A DNA stretch of 64,000 nucleotides from Lentibacter algarum (GCF_018860975.1 NZ_JAHKQI010000008.1:533550-597549), one strand, 5' to 3'; counted from the stretch's first letter, positions 27,290 through 37,326 are shown. Program-made: numbers and translations. The notes: generated by a model from the letters alone, not told the origin.

Positions 27290-28354
27290 TTAGTCTTCCG
27301 TCTTTTCAGAGGGAAAAAGGAGTGAGGAATCACCGTAGGAAAAGAAGCGGTATTGCTCGTTTATTGCATGAGCATAAATCGCTTTGACGCGTTCATAGCC
27401 CATCAAAGCAGAGACCAACATCATCAGCGTAGATTTGGGCAAATGAAAGTTGGTCATCAAGGCGTCGGCGACATGAAACGTGAAGCCAGGGTAGATGAAT
27501 ATGTCGGTTTCGCCTTGCCACGGTTCAAGTTTGCCAGACCGCGCAGCACTTTCAATAAGCCTAAGTGCCGTAGTGCCAACAGGGATCACCCGCCCGCCAG
27601 CGGCTTTGGTTGCATTGATCTCATCTGCGGCCTGTTCGCTCACTTCGCCCCACTCGGCATGCATCTTATGTGTTGTTACGTCTTCGACCTTCACAGGAAG
27701 GAACGTCCCGGCTCCGACATGTAACGTAACTTGCGTAAACTCGACGCCCTGATCAGCAAGCTCGGCAAGCAATTCCTCATCAAAATGCAGCGAGGCCGTC
27801 GGGGCGGCGACTGCCCCTGTAGCTTTGGCAAATACGGTTTGGTAATCTTGCTTGTCTTGCGCATCAGCGGCACGCTTGGCAGCAATATACGGTGGCAACG
27901 GCATCGCGCCGGCCTCGTTGAGCGCCGCCTCGAAGGCTTCTCCTTCAAGGTTGAACACCAGATGTGCTTGCCCATTTGCCCGCCCGACACAACGTGCTTC
28001 AAGTCCGGCCTCAAACCGGATCACTTCCCCGTCACGTAGCTTCTTGAGAGGTTTCACCAAGGCGTTCCAGCCCTCTGAAGCATGCGCGCCAAGCAAGGTC
28101 ACTTCCAGTGCTGCCTGCGTAAGTCCTTGCGCACTTGTGCGGCTACGGTGCCCGAACAGGCGTGCAGGAATTACCTTGGTGTTGTTGAGCACAAGCCTAT
28201 CGCCGCGCTTTAGCCAATTAGTGAGGTCGCTCACATTCGCATCTGTGATATGCTCCCCGTCGGCAACCAAAAGCCGTGCAGAAGAGCGCGGGCGCGCTGG
28301 CCGCGTTGCGATCAGCTCATCTGGCAGATCAAAGTCAAAATCAGAAAGTTTCAT
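27290..28354 (-). CDS. queA: S-adenosylmethionine:tRNA ribosyltransferase-isomerase
   Basis: Moves the ribosyl group of SAM onto preQ1 at the wobble base of tRNAs with GUN anticodons, making epoxyqueuosine. The 354-residue protein begins [28 protein letters not shown] and has [57 protein letters not shown] and [19 protein letters not shown] are all family blocks. Its start overlaps the end of the AsmA-like gene in ATGA, so the two are translated together. No other queuosine gene lies in the window. Confidence 0.96.
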   Translation of the reverse strand: MKLSDFDFDLPDELIATRPARPRSSARLLVADGEHITDANVSDLTNWLKRGDRLVLNNTKVIPARLFGHRSRTSAQGLTQAALEVTLLGAHASEGWNALVKPLKKLRDGEVIRFEAGLEARCVGRANGQAHLVFNLEGEAFEAALNEAGAMPLPPYIAAKRAADAQDKQDYQTVFAKATGAVAAPTASLHFDEELLAELADQGVEFTQVTLHVGAGTFLPVKVEDVTTHKMHAEWGEVSEQAADEINATKAAGGRVIPVGTTALRLIESAARSGKLEPWQGETDIFIYPGFTFHVADALMTNFHLPKSTLMMLVSALMGYERVKAIYAHAINEQYRFFSYGDSSLLFPSEKTED

Positions 28355-31300
28355 CGGTTCACTTCTGGTGCTGGGCGGCGGAATATCTCGCGGAACATGC
28401 CCGGCGTAAAGAGCGAAAGCGGGTTCACATTGACTTTCGGGTTCGCGCCCGTGCCCCGAAGCTTGTAGTTGAAGCCAACAAGCCCTTCGCCCTTGCGTGT
28501 AAAGATCGCACCGATCCCGTTGACAAGAAAAATCGGTGAAACAACGCCCTGCATATCCATCTGCCCCGAGCCGAGGTTGTAATAACCGTCCATCGAGATG
28601 CCCATTGATGCGCCAACAGCGCTAGACCGGCTGACAATCACTTGCGTCGGTGTCATCTGAAAACGCGCTTCGACCTGGTTGAACTGAATCCCCTGCCCGC
28701 CCAGTTGTTCGAGCAACCCGATGATGCTGGCGGCGTTGAGCAGAGCGGCCATTGCAGGCGCATCTCGCAAGCGTGTGTTTTTGATATCGAGCGCGCCGTT
28801 GTATGTGCCTTCCGCTTTCGCCGGTGCGAGCGTGAGTGTCATTGCGCCGCCTGCCGCGTTCTTGAGCAAACCTGCCGCAGCAAGAACCTTGCCGCCATCG
28901 TCGGAACTGATCTGAAAAGCGCTGCGGCCGCTCTGTGGCACCACGCGCCCCTTGACTGGCGCACGGCCATTCACCAGCCCCGTAAAGTTGCCTTCAAAAC
29001 CGCGGGCCGTATTAAAATTGCCCTGAAAGCCGGTAAGGGCGATGCCTTCGCTGATCTTTAACTCACCAAGCCGCGCCGTGATCGGCCCGCCACCGCCGGA
29101 GCTACCACCACCGGAACTAAAGGAAGTGCGCGACAAATCTATCTTGCCGCCGTTGACCTCGATCGCTGGCACCCGCCCCTTGCCGCGCCCGACAAAGGTA
29201 ACCGGAGCATTGAACCAGCGGCCAACGGTAACGCGCTCAAAGCGCGCATCTTTGAAACTGCCGCCAGTGCCTAACCGCACGTTACCGCGCGCATCAAGCC
29301 CGGCGGCATTAAGCACAATCCGGTCAATCTTCATAGGCGATCCGAACGCCCCCGTTACCGAGAGCTTGCCAGTGCTCTTGGCAGCCTTGCGCCAGCCGAT
29401 CTGCGGAATACTCAGCCCCACTCCAGAGAGGTTTGATGTCAGCGCAAAGCTCGCTGATCCGCCTTTGGTAAGCGAAATGTTGATAGTCCCGCGCCCCCGT
29501 CCTGTAACGGTGCCACTCGGCAAGCCGATGTTGAACGCACTGACAAACTTCGGTGACAATTCGATGCTGCCTGTGATGGTGCTTTTGGCGCTGCTGCCCT
29601 TCCCCAGAGGCGCGGTGAACTTGCCGGAAAACGGCACCGTGTCGATACGCCCGTCGCCAGAGATCACCAAGCTTCCGTTTTTGGCGTTTGCTTGCAAAGC
29701 CTGAGCCGCAAGCACCCGCCCGGGAACAAGACTCTCGCTGCGCACGTCAGTCAATGTGGCAGACACATCAAACTGCACTGCATCAGTTGGCAAATTGCGC
29801 TGCATAACCCAGCTCACAAGCCCTTTAGCCTTAACCTGGCCGTCAGCCATCGTAACTGACTGGCCCGCTTTTGTAATCAGGTTCAGCGGCTCCTGATCCA
29901 GCGTGCTCAGCAAAGCCGTTATCTGCCCGTTGGCGGCCGCATTGACTGTCGCAGTTACGCCTGATGGCCCTGTCTTGGGAATGATAAACTCGGTTCCGGC
30001 GATGTCTAAAGTTCCGCCCTGAGGCGCCGTTATTGTGCCTTTTGTGGCGCGTGCAGCAAAGCGGTTACGCAGCAGGCTGGCTTGCCCGCTCAGACCCTTG
30101 ATCAACGGCATAGTGTCGATGAAGCGCAGCGTTACATCTGAATACGCGAAGGCAATATACGGAGAAGGCTTGTCACCCGGCCCGGCGCGCAACCCCACTT
30201 GTGCCTCGTCAAGCCGCCCTTCGAGCACATTGGCGGCTACCCAGTCGCGGGTGCGCGTGCTCACTTGAGGCGGCCATAGACGCATCACATGCTCAACCTC
30301 AAGGCCGCGCGCTCCTGCCTGCAAGTGATAGCCCCAACCTTCTGCGAGAGCCGCAAACGTGCCTTCAACATGAAATCTCGTGTCGCCGTCGGTCAGGTCC
30401 AATTGCCCTAGGCTGACGCGAAACGGATCGAGGCGGAGTTGAATGTCAGCATAACCGCTATCAAAGGAGACTTTATCACTCAAAAAGTCACCCGGCTTGG
30501 CAGCGATTTCACCAAAACGAAGCTGGCCGACATACGCACTCGGCCAGCCGGTTTTTGACATCACAAGCCCGAGCTTGCCATCGGCGCGCAGCGTAACCCA
30601 CTCACTCTGCAAATTGATCTCGTCAAACTGCACAATCTGTTCAACCGGATCATATGTGAAATAGGTGCGCGCAGCTGTGAAAGGCACCGGTGACGTGCTG
30701 TCGTTCGGTTGCAAGACCCCTTCCCCAATTTGCAAAGTTCCACTGAGCGGGCCCAACTCGCCATCTTCGTTCATTTCAACCCGCAATGCACCGGATATTG
30801 GCGCGCGCAGGGCTTCAAGCCACGAAACCGCAGGCGATTGCGACGCCAGATCGCGCGCCGGAAAATCAGTCAGCGACATGCCGATGATTGCGTTTGGTGA
30901 GCCGACCGTGCTGGCAAAGCTCAACTCGACACCGGCAGCAACGGCGCCACCGGTCAGAACCGCAAAATCGGCTCTCAGATCAAGTTCACCGTCTTTATGG
31001 CCCAGATCAAGCCGCCCGCCGTCAACTGTCCAGGCACGGTCTGCGCGTTCGTCTTCATATCTTAGTGTCACATCATTGGCGACAATGCTCGCGAACTCGC
31101 TAAACTCGGGGCGCATTAGCAATGCATCGATTCCACCAATCAGTTCTGCAAAGCCCTTGCCCTGCCCCGAAGCGTTCAATTCCTCACCAAAGCTGAGCCA
31201 GAATGTTCCGTTCTTGTCGCGCCTCAGCAAAAGCCGCGAGCCTGACAGTGACAGCGTGCTCGGGTGTAATTTCCCGCGCATCAAAGGAGCGATGGCAGCG

Positions 31301-31668
31301 CGCGCTTCGATGGTGTCTAGCACAACCAGCCGTGCTCCCGCTTGGTCACGAAACTCGACATCTCTTAGGACAATCCGCGGAACCCACCCCTCGTCAACTG
31401 TGAGCGCCGCAGTTCCCATTTCTGCAGAATAGGGTGTCAACGCCTTGTTCAACTGCGCTTCTAGCCTGCTTTGCACCCACTCCGGCGCTTCAAGCGGCTC
31501 CTGTTTCAAAGCCAGCAAGCCAACAAAGCCGACAACCACCAAAGCAATCAGTGCGATCAGGCTCAGCAAGCCAACAGCCGCCCGCCTGCGCTTGCTTTTA
31601 CGCTTGCGCACAGGCGCCGCACCATCCTTTTGTGCGTCCTGCGGTTTGTCTTCTGGCTCTGAGGTCAT
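28351..31668 (-). CDS. Large AsmA-like / DUF3971 envelope protein
   Basis: About 1,105 residues. After a short Lys/Arg-rich cytoplasmic stretch there is one membrane helix ([20 protein letters not shown]), so the rest should be periplasmic. The body is beta-strand rich with DUF3971-like repeats, and the C-terminus ([46 protein letters not shown]) is the AsmA-like domain. YhdP and relatives form bridges that carry phospholipids to the outer membrane; that role is inferred. The start is uncertain: ATG 31668 fits the usual hydrophilic N-terminus, 31695 and 31722 are alternatives. It overlaps queA by 4 bases. Confidence 0.85.
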   Translation of the reverse strand: MTSEPEDKPQDAQKDGAAPVRKRKSKRRRAAVGLLSLIALIALVVVGFVGLLALKQEPLEAPEWVQSRLEAQLNKALTPYSAEMGTAALTVDEGWVPRIVLRDVEFRDQAGARLVVLDTIEARAAIAPLMRGKLHPSTLSLSGSRLLLRRDKNGTFWLSFGEELNASGQGKGFAELIGGIDALLMRPEFSEFASIVANDVTLRYEDERADRAWTVDGGRLDLGHKDGELDLRADFAVLTGGAVAAGVELSFASTVGSPNAIIGMSLTDFPARDLASQSPAVSWLEALRAPISGALRVEMNEDGELGPLSGTLQIGEGVLQPNDSTSPVPFTAARTYFTYDPVEQIVQFDEINLQSEWVTLRADGKLGLVMSKTGWPSAYVGQLRFGEIAAKPGDFLSDKVSFDSGYADIQLRLDPFRVSLGQLDLTDGDTRFHVEGTFAALAEGWGYHLQAGARGLEVEHVMRLWPPQVSTRTRDWVAANVLEGRLDEAQVGLRAGPGDKPSPYIAFAYSDVTLRFIDTMPLIKGLSGQASLLRNRFAARATKGTITAPQGGTLDIAGTEFIIPKTGPSGVTATVNAAANGQITALLSTLDQEPLNLITKAGQSVTMADGQVKAKGLVSWVMQRNLPTDAVQFDVSATLTDVRSESLVPGRVLAAQALQANAKNGSLVISGDGRIDTVPFSGKFTAPLGKGSSAKSTITGSIELSPKFVSAFNIGLPSGTVTGRGRGTINISLTKGGSASFALTSNLSGVGLSIPQIGWRKAAKSTGKLSVTGAFGSPMKIDRIVLNAAGLDARGNVRLGTGGSFKDARFERVTVGRWFNAPVTFVGRGKGRVPAIEVNGGKIDLSRTSFSSGGGSSGGGGPITARLGELKISEGIALTGFQGNFNTARGFEGNFTGLVNGRAPVKGRVVPQSGRSAFQISSDDGGKVLAAAGLLKNAAGGAMTLTLAPAKAEGTYNGALDIKNTRLRDAPAMAALLNAASIIGLLEQLGGQGIQFNQVEARFQMTPTQVIVSRSSAVGASMGISMDGYYNLGSGQMDMQGVVSPIFLVNGIGAIFTRKGEGLVGFNYKLRGTGANPKVNVNPLSLFTPGMFREIFRRPAPEVNR

Positions 31669-31837
31669 GGTCTGGCTTACAGCTTCCTTTTGCATGCTCC
31701 GCGCGGCAAGGCTTGCCCGCATGACAACTATAACAACTCTCTATCAGCTGCGCTCGGCAAAACTGTCATCATAAGCGTTGCACTTCTCCTGCTCGCGATA
31801 ATATGAAACAGAAACAGAGAATAGAGGTAATTCCACG

Positions 31838-32335
31838 ATGGTAGATGATACGCAGTTTCCCGCTCCGAACGCAGCTTTGCTGACCGAGGCAGGCGAGCAC
31901 CTCAAGCTGGACAGTTTACGCGGAGCCCCCTTTGTGTTGTTCTTTTACCCGCGTGACAACACGCCAGGCTGCACCACCGAAGCCAAAGGCTTTTCCGAAC
32001 ACCTGCCAACATTTGAGGCTCTCGGCGTGCAGGTTTTCGGGGTGTCAAAAGACAGCCTCGCCAGCCATGAAAAATTCCGCATCAAACAAGAGTTGAACGT
32101 GCCGCTTTTGTCGGACGAACACAGCGACGCTTGCGAGGCCTTTGGTGTTTGGAAGGAAAAGAACATGTATGGTAAAAAGTTCATGGGCATTGAGCGCTCG
32201 ACGTTTTTGATCAACGCCGATGGGCAAGTTGTGCGCAGCTGGCGCAAAGTCAAAGTTGACGGCCATGTTGAAGACGTTCTGGAGGCCGTGAAGGCGCTCA
32301 CTGATGGAGCCACCGATGGAGCCACTGATGGGTGA
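31838..32335 (+). CDS. bcp: Thioredoxin-dependent peroxiredoxin (Bcp/PrxQ)
   Basis: Reduces hydroperoxides. The 165-residue protein has the PrxQ active site FFYPRDNTPGCTTEAKGF with peroxidatic Cys 45. The nearby resolving Cys found at +5 in E. coli Bcp is absent (Ala-Lys here); the only other visible Cys is at residue 99 in SDACEAFGVW, so it is either a one-Cys or an atypical two-Cys type. The C-terminus ends in a TDGATDGATDG repeat produced by a 12-bp tandem duplication that overlaps the start of the next gene. Confidence 0.93.
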   Translation: MVDDTQFPAPNAALLTEAGEHLKLDSLRGAPFVLFFYPRDNTPGCTTEAKGFSEHLPTFEALGVQVFGVSKDSLASHEKFRIKQELNVPLLSDEHSDACEAFGVWKEKNMYGKKFMGIERSTFLINADGQVVRSWRKVKVDGHVEDVLEAVKALTDGATDGATDG

Positions 32336-32336
32336 T
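32301..32336 (+). repeat. 12-bp tandem repeat carrying ribosome-binding site and ATG
   Basis: Units CTGATGGAGCCA (32301-32312), CCGATGGAGCCA (32313-32324) and the partial CTGATGGGTGAT (32325-32336). Each unit supplies ATG in the DUF455 frame, and each full unit supplies GGAG placed 6 bases before the next ATG. The same bases encode the TDGA repeats at the end of Bcp. Confidence 0.75.
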
Positions 32337-33155
32337 ACTCTCGCCCAAATGGCTGTCGAAGTGCTTACAACCGCTGACGGACGCGCAAAAACTGCGCTGT
32401 CGCGAAAACATGCGGCCACGTGGTTCGCCGCACGCGCGGCAAATGAGCCCTTGGAGATCGGCACTGCCGAGCCGCCGTTGCACCCTGCTCGCCCCACGCA
32501 ACCCGAGCTGCTTAACCCGCGTGACGTGCCCCGCCGCAAGCCTGGCTCCGAGAAAGGCCGCCTCGCGCTCCTGCACGCAGTGGCCCATATCGAGCTCAAC
32601 GCTGTAGATCTGCACTGGGATATGGTCGCGCGGTTTTCTGATGTGCCATTTCCGATCGGATTTTTTGATGACTGGGTTCGGGCTGCCGACGAAGAATCCA
32701 ATCATTTCAACCTCATGTGTGACTGCTTGGAAACCCATGGAAGCCATTATGGCGCCTTACCTGCGCATGCGGGCATGTGGCGCGCCGCCGAAGACACCGC
32801 CGAAGACTTGATGGGCAGGCTCGCGGTGGTGCCTATGGTGCTTGAAGCACGCGGACTTGATGTCACCCCCGGGATGATCGAAGTTTTTCGCAAGGCCAAC
32901 GACGCCCAGACCGTTTCTGCACTTGAGGTGATCTATGCCGAAGAAGTCGGACATGTGGCCTACGGTTCCAAGTGGTTTCATTTTCTGTGTGGACGCTACG
33001 AACTTGATCCGAAAGACGAGTTCCACCGTCTCGTGAAGCACTACTTCCACAGCACACTCAAACCACCCTTCAATGAAGAGAAGCGCGCTGAAGCCGGTTT
33101 GCCGCCTGATTTCTACTGGCCGCTTAGCGATGCCGAACCTCCTGCGCGCGGCTAG
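32328..33155 (+). CDS. DUF455 ferritin-like protein
   Basis: A 275-residue DUF455 protein, a ferritin-like four-helix fold with likely di-metal ligands. Visible are HAVAHIELNAVDLHWDMVARF (Glu-x-x-His type helix), WVRAADEESNHFNLM, and VIYAEEVGHVAYGSKWFHFLC, each contributing Glu/His pairs. The C-terminus KPPFNEEKRAEAGLPPDFYWPL is also family-typical. The activity is unestablished. Three in-frame ATGs (32304, 32316, 32328) come from a tandem repeat; I chose the last, which has GGAG at 6 bases. The gene overlaps bcp, so expression is coupled. Confidence 0.88.
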   Translation: MGDTLAQMAVEVLTTADGRAKTALSRKHAATWFAARAANEPLEIGTAEPPLHPARPTQPELLNPRDVPRRKPGSEKGRLALLHAVAHIELNAVDLHWDMVARFSDVPFPIGFFDDWVRAADEESNHFNLMCDCLETHGSHYGALPAHAGMWRAAEDTAEDLMGRLAVVPMVLEARGLDVTPGMIEVFRKANDAQTVSALEVIYAEEVGHVAYGSKWFHFLCGRYELDPKDEFHRLVKHYFHSTLKPPFNEEKRAEAGLPPDFYWPLSDAEPPARG

Positions 33156-33170
33156 TCACGTCAAAGCTGT

Positions 33171-33190
33171 CGGCAGTTTCTTGCCGTTTT
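33171..33190 (+). terminator. Weak terminator after the DUF455 gene
   Basis: CGGCA-N6-TGCCG is a 5-bp stem followed by TTTTA, 15 bases past the stop codon. It is short, so termination is probably partial. Confidence 0.4.
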
Positions 33191-33362
33191 ACCCCTGTTT
33201 CCAATGTGATGCGGCGACATTTGCGCAATAAACTTGCACGCTTTCGTGCAGGGCGTTAAGCACATTTCGGGTAGCCTCTGGTTGAGCGCCGCCTGTGTTG
33301 GTGTCGCGTCTGCTGCAAATGCATATGCCGGCTATAGTGGAACAAACCAAGGAATAGACACG

Positions 33363-34703
33363 TTGCGAACGAAGATTGCTATTCGCCTTGACGCTTTTCT
33401 CGAGCGCTTCTTCCCGGAGCGACGCGTCTTTTTACGCTCTGACAAAGACACACGATTTGTCCGGCTTCGCCCTGGCATGCAGTTGTTTGCCTTTATGGGT
33501 GCCGCCGCCGTTGTCGCATGGACGATTATCGCCACAGCGGTTTTGTTGATGGATTCGATCGGTGCAGGTAACTTTCGTGAGCAAGCCAAGCGAGACCAGC
33601 AAACTTATCAGGCACGCCTGAACTTCATTTCCCAGCAACGCGACATTCGCGCAGAAGAGGCACTCGCAGCACAGGAACGCTTCAACAAAGCGCTTGAGCA
33701 GATCTCGGTGATGCAGTCCCAACTTCTGACATCGGAAACCCGCCGCCGCGAGATGGAAACCGGGATCGAGATTGTCCAGAAAACCCTGCGAACGGCGATG
33801 AACGAACGTGACACCGCCCGTGATGAAGCCATCCAGCTGACCGCAGCGATGAAGCAAGGCGGCACGGGCTCGTCTTTCACTTCAAGCTCTGGCAGCACAG
33901 GTAATGCGGCGCTTGATCTGATCACCGCTGCATTGGCCGAAACGGCGGCTGAACGTGACAAAGTTATTGCTGATGCACAGGACTCATTGCTGCAAGCAGC
34001 CGAACTTGAGCAGCGCATCGCCTTTATGAACGAGCAGAATGACGAGATCTTCCGCCACCTTGAAGAAGCCATGACCGTCTCTGTAAAGCCGCTCGACAAG
34101 ATGTTCCGCGCCGCAGGCATGAGCCCTGACAGCATCCTGCGCAAGGTTCGCAGCGGTTACTCAGGCCAAGGCGGGCCGCTTACACCTTTGTCATTCTCTA
34201 CCCGTGGAGAAGAGCCCTCCCTTTCGACACAACGCGCCAATCGCATTCTCGGTGAGCTTGATCGTCTCAACATTTACCGCATCGCCGCTTCGCGCGCGCC
34301 TTTCGCGAACCCCGTAAAAGCGGGCTACCGGTTCACATCGCCCTTCGGATACCGCCGTGATCCAAAGACCGGCGGTCGCCGTTTGCACAAAGGTGTCGAC
34401 TTTGCGGGCCCGGTCGGAACGCCGCTATACGCAACAGCTGACGGTGTTGTGACGCATGCCGGCTGGAGCTCGGGCTACGGCCGCTTGGTCAAAATCCAGC
34501 ATGAGTTCGGAATTGAGACCCGCTATGCTCACCAGAACCGAATTCGTGTTAAAGTTGGACAAAGGGTATCGCGTGGCGACAGAATAGGTGATATGGGAGC
34601 ATCCGGACGGGTGACTGGCCCTCATGTTCATTACGAAGTTCGCGTAGGCGGAAAGGCCGTCAACCCAATGGTATACATCAAGGCAGCAAACAATGTTTTC
34701 TAA
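33363..34703 (+). CDS. M23 peptidase with periplasmic coiled coil
   Basis: A LytM-type zinc metallopeptidase acting on peptidoglycan cross-bridges or activating amidases. From TTG 33363 (AAGGA 9 bases upstream) it has 446 residues: a membrane helix at about 45-65, a coiled coil at about 70-170, and the M23 domain at the end with HKGVDFAGPVGTPLYA and GPHVHYEVRVGG supplying the zinc histidines and aspartate. The frame is open 43 codons further up to an ATG at 33234, but related proteins as I recall them start at RTKIAIRLDAFLER. Its 3' end overlaps the bactofilin gene by 11 bases. Confidence 0.9.
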   Translation: MRTKIAIRLDAFLERFFPERRVFLRSDKDTRFVRLRPGMQLFAFMGAAAVVAWTIIATAVLLMDSIGAGNFREQAKRDQQTYQARLNFISQQRDIRAEEALAAQERFNKALEQISVMQSQLLTSETRRREMETGIEIVQKTLRTAMNERDTARDEAIQLTAAMKQGGTGSSFTSSSGSTGNAALDLITAALAETAAERDKVIADAQDSLLQAAELEQRIAFMNEQNDEIFRHLEEAMTVSVKPLDKMFRAAGMSPDSILRKVRSGYSGQGGPLTPLSFSTRGEEPSLSTQRANRILGELDRLNIYRIAASRAPFANPVKAGYRFTSPFGYRRDPKTGGRRLHKGVDFAGPVGTPLYATADGVVTHAGWSSGYGRLVKIQHEFGIETRYAHQNRIRVKVGQRVSRGDRIGDMGASGRVTGPHVHYEVRVGGKAVNPMVYIKAANNVF

Positions 34704-35208
34704 AAGCAAAATCAATGAACCAGGCCCGAAAGCCGACGAAGCAACTTCAGCGGGATCCGCCGACAAAGCACCAAGCGCGCCAAGCAAGCCCGCGACACCC
34801 GCTCCGAGCGAGTTCAAAGCTTCGCCTCCGAAAGCCAAACCACCAGCCTCGGTGTTGTCGTCAGACCTGCACATCACAGGCAACCTCAAAACAACTGGTG
34901 ACATTCAAGTTGAAGGCACGATCGAAGGCGACATCCGCGCGCATCTTTTGACAGTGGGTGAAACCGCTACAGTCAAAGGCGAAGTGATCGCTGATGACGT
35001 GGTTGTCACTGGCCGCATCGTTGGTCGTGTGCGTGGCCTCAAGGTGCGCCTCACGTCTACAGCGCGCGTTGAAGGTGACATCATTCACAAAACGATCGCC
35101 ATCGAAAGTGGTGCCCATTTTGAAGGCTCGGTGCAGCGTCAGGATGATCCACTGAATTCGGGCGGCAAAGGCGCTGTTCCGACAGCCAAACCGACACCTT
35201 CAGCCTAA
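34693..35208 (+). CDS. Bactofilin
   Basis: A 171-residue bactofilin (DUF583) that polymerises into membrane-associated filaments without nucleotide. A disordered Pro/Ala/Lys-rich head (about residues 1-55) precedes the beta-helix core: LHITGNLKTTGDIQVEGTIEG, GEVIADDVVVTGRIVGRV, ARVEGDIIHKTIAIESGAHFEG. A short tail follows. It begins inside the M23 gene, a pairing known in other bacteria where the bactofilin positions or controls the LytM-type peptidase in cell shape, so a shared shape function is inferred. Confidence 0.93.
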   Translation: MFSKSKINEPGPKADEATSAGSADKAPSAPSKPATPAPSEFKASPPKAKPPASVLSSDLHITGNLKTTGDIQVEGTIEGDIRAHLLTVGETATVKGEVIADDVVVTGRIVGRVRGLKVRLTSTARVEGDIIHKTIAIESGAHFEGSVQRQDDPLNSGGKGAVPTAKPTPSA

Positions 35209-35220
35209 GCTGAAACAAGC

Positions 35221-36678
35221 ATGAACAGACCAGAACGGGCATCGCACAACACGGCGGTGCCCGTTTCTTTTGTGCCCTCAGACAAGCGCCACTTTGTGCT
35301 CATAGCTGCCGTGCTTGCATCTGCACTCGGTTTCATCGACAGCTCGGTGCTCGCGATCGCTCTGCCCGCTATGCGCGACAGCCTCGGGGCGGGACTCGCC
35401 GAAGCCCAGTGGTTTCACAACGGCTATATGCTGACTCTCAGCGCATGTATTCTGGCCGGCGGCGCCTTGGCAGACAAATTCGGCCTTAGCCGCAGTTTCC
35501 GCAGTGGTATCACTTTGTTTGTGGTGGCCTCCTGTATCTGTGCGACAGCAGCCAACCCCACACAGATGATCATCGCGCGGCTCCTGCAAGGGCTTGGGGC
35601 AGCGCTCATGGTTCCGGGCTCACTGGCCGTCATTTCGAGGGCCTACCCGCCCGAAGAACGCGGCAAAGCTATCGGCCTTTGGGCTGCGTGCTCGGCGCTC
35701 ACAACAGCACTTGGGCCTGCCCTTGGTGGCTTGGCTCTCAGCACAGGAGGACCGGAAGCATGGCGGCTGATCTTTGCGATCAACTTGCCGCTCGGTGGCC
35801 TGGCGGTTTGGCTTGTTTGGCAGTTTACAACCGACACCAAGCGCGACACCACACAGCAAGTCGACGCCATCGGAGCCTGTTTGGCAACTCTATCACTCTT
35901 TCTTATCGCCCTCGGTTTGACACAAGAGAGTTTGCTGCTGACGCTGTCTGGTTTGCCTGTCGCTGCGGCCTTCATTTTCCATGAGCGGCGCTGCGCAGCC
36001 CCGATGCTTGACCTGACACTGTTTACGAACCGCGACTTTTCCGCCGTCAATCTGGCAACATTCCTGCTCTACTTCGGTTTCAATGGCGTCTTGTTTTACC
36101 TGCCGATGACACTGATCACTGGCTGGGGTCAAAGCCCCCTGCTCACGTCGCTGACTTTTGCTCCGTTGACCGTGTTTATTGCATTGCTGTCGGCAAAAGC
36201 CGGCGCGCTCGCGGGGAGCATCGGCCCTCGCCCGTTGATCAGCCTTGGCGCCATTGTTGCCAGCGGCGGTTTCGCTTTGCTTTCCGTCGCGATCACCACC
36301 GAGCAGTTTTTCACTGGTGTTCTCCCCGCCACAAGTGTGATCGGCTTTGGAGTTGGCTGCGTTGTAGCGCCCCTGTCGACAGCTGTGATGGGGGCCGCTC
36401 CCGATTCCCACGCCGGCAGCGCATCCGGTATAAACAATGCCGTCGCTCGTATGGCCGGTCTGTTCGGAGTTGCGGCGCTCGGACTGGCAGCACAAGCCGG
36501 ATATCTTGGTGTTTCCGAGGGTAGCTTTGGTGCGATTTCCAGCGTGGCGTCACACAAACCGGCAATGATATCTGGGTTTCAGGCGGTCACATTGCTGGCG
36601 GCGCTTTCGGCCTTCCTCGGCGCACTCGTGGCGTGGTTTGGCCTCTCGCCTCAGGCGTCGAGTTCCGCATCCCAATAG
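35221..36678 (+). CDS. MFS transporter, DHA2 (14-helix) type
   Basis: A 485-residue drug:proton antiporter-like protein. The N-terminal helix FVLIAAVLASALGFIDSSVLAIALPAM has the DHA2 aspartate motif, and LADKFGLSRSFRSGI and RLLQGLGAALMVPGSLAVISRAYPPEERGKAIGLWAACSAL are the A and C motifs of the EmrB/QacA group. Length and hydrophobicity suggest 14 helices. Substrates are unknown; no membrane-fusion partner gene lies beside it. Its last 28 bases overlap the end of the facing HNH gene. Confidence 0.88.
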   Translation: MNRPERASHNTAVPVSFVPSDKRHFVLIAAVLASALGFIDSSVLAIALPAMRDSLGAGLAEAQWFHNGYMLTLSACILAGGALADKFGLSRSFRSGITLFVVASCICATAANPTQMIIARLLQGLGAALMVPGSLAVISRAYPPEERGKAIGLWAACSALTTALGPALGGLALSTGGPEAWRLIFAINLPLGGLAVWLVWQFTTDTKRDTTQQVDAIGACLATLSLFLIALGLTQESLLLTLSGLPVAAAFIFHERRCAAPMLDLTLFTNRDFSAVNLATFLLYFGFNGVLFYLPMTLITGWGQSPLLTSLTFAPLTVFIALLSAKAGALAGSIGPRPLISLGAIVASGGFALLSVAITTEQFFTGVLPATSVIGFGVGCVVAPLSTAVMGAAPDSHAGSASGINNAVARMAGLFGVAALGLAAQAGYLGVSEGSFGAISSVASHKPAMISGFQAVTLLAALSAFLGALVAWFGLSPQASSSASQ

Positions 36679-37235
36679 AGAAAATCCATCCAGCTTTCGT
36701 GCAGGTGATTGGGTGGAAACTTACGGCCACGATTGCGCAGTTCTTCTGCCTCGGGCGCGCGTGGTGCTCTACGCAGTCTTAGACCCGAGTTGCGAAGGCT
36801 CTTACACCCTTTGCGCAGATTACACGGCGAACACGCGGCCACAACGTTCTGCCAGCTCGTCACCCCGCCAGCAGCCCGCGGAATCACGTGATCAAAGGTA
36901 AGGTCGCCCTTGGCACCGCAATACTGACAGCAAAACTCATCACGCAAAAACAGGTTGAAACGGGTGAAAGCCACGCCCTTTTGCGGCTTCACATAGTCCT
37001 TGAGCACCACCACTGAAGGGATCTTGATCTGCATCGAAGGGCTACGAACGATTTGATCATACTCGGCGACGATATCAACCCGATCAAGCCAAGCGGCCTT
37101 AACAGCGTCTTGCCACGGCCATAGCGACAACGGGAAGTATGATAGCGGCCTGTAGTCCGCATTGAGCACCAGCGCCGGATGCTGCTTGAGCGCACCCGGA
37201 TGCTTAACGAAATCGTCCCTGAAGTGACCATCCAT
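36651..37235 (-). CDS. HNH endonuclease family protein
   Basis: A 194-residue protein with a complete HNH core near residues 98-145: zinc pair CCQYCG, the catalytic block LTFDHVIPRAAGGVTSWQNVVAAC, and second pair SPCNLRKG. The N-terminal 95 residues (HPALVLNADYRPLSYFPLSLWPWQDAVKA) form the conserved lead of this common bacterial single-gene HNH group, whose cellular job is unknown. AGG lies 4 bases before the ATG. Unusually, a 22-base palindrome resembling an NrdR box is centred 80 bases upstream. The 3' end overlaps the facing MFS gene. Confidence 0.88.
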   Translation of the reverse strand: MDGHFRDDFVKHPGALKQHPALVLNADYRPLSYFPLSLWPWQDAVKAAWLDRVDIVAEYDQIVRSPSMQIKIPSVVVLKDYVKPQKGVAFTRFNLFLRDEFCCQYCGAKGDLTFDHVIPRAAGGVTSWQNVVAACSPCNLRKGCKSLRNSGLRLRRAPRAPEAEELRNRGRKFPPNHLHESWMDFLYWDAELDA

Positions 37236-37304
37236 CTTGCCTAAAACCCTGTTTGTTTGTTCTCATCTCGTATTTCTTCGGGCCATTGGCCTATGTTGCG
37301 TTGA

Positions 37305-37326
37305 TTGCCACTATATATCGTGGCAA
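37305..37326. promoter_or_regulatory. NrdR-like palindrome upstream of the HNH gene
   Basis: TTGCCAC-TATATATC-GTGGCAA has perfect 7-base arms. Its inner 16 bases (37308-37323, CCACTATATATCGTGG) match the NrdR box consensus at 13 of 16 positions, better than either box before nrdJ. I find no second box at 31 bases on either side. Confidence 0.5.

Noticed and set aside
33234..33362. N-terminal extension of the M23 peptidase that looks like a signal peptide
   Set aside because: The stretch has no ribosome-binding site support, and the protein already has a membrane helix further in; the TTG start fits better.
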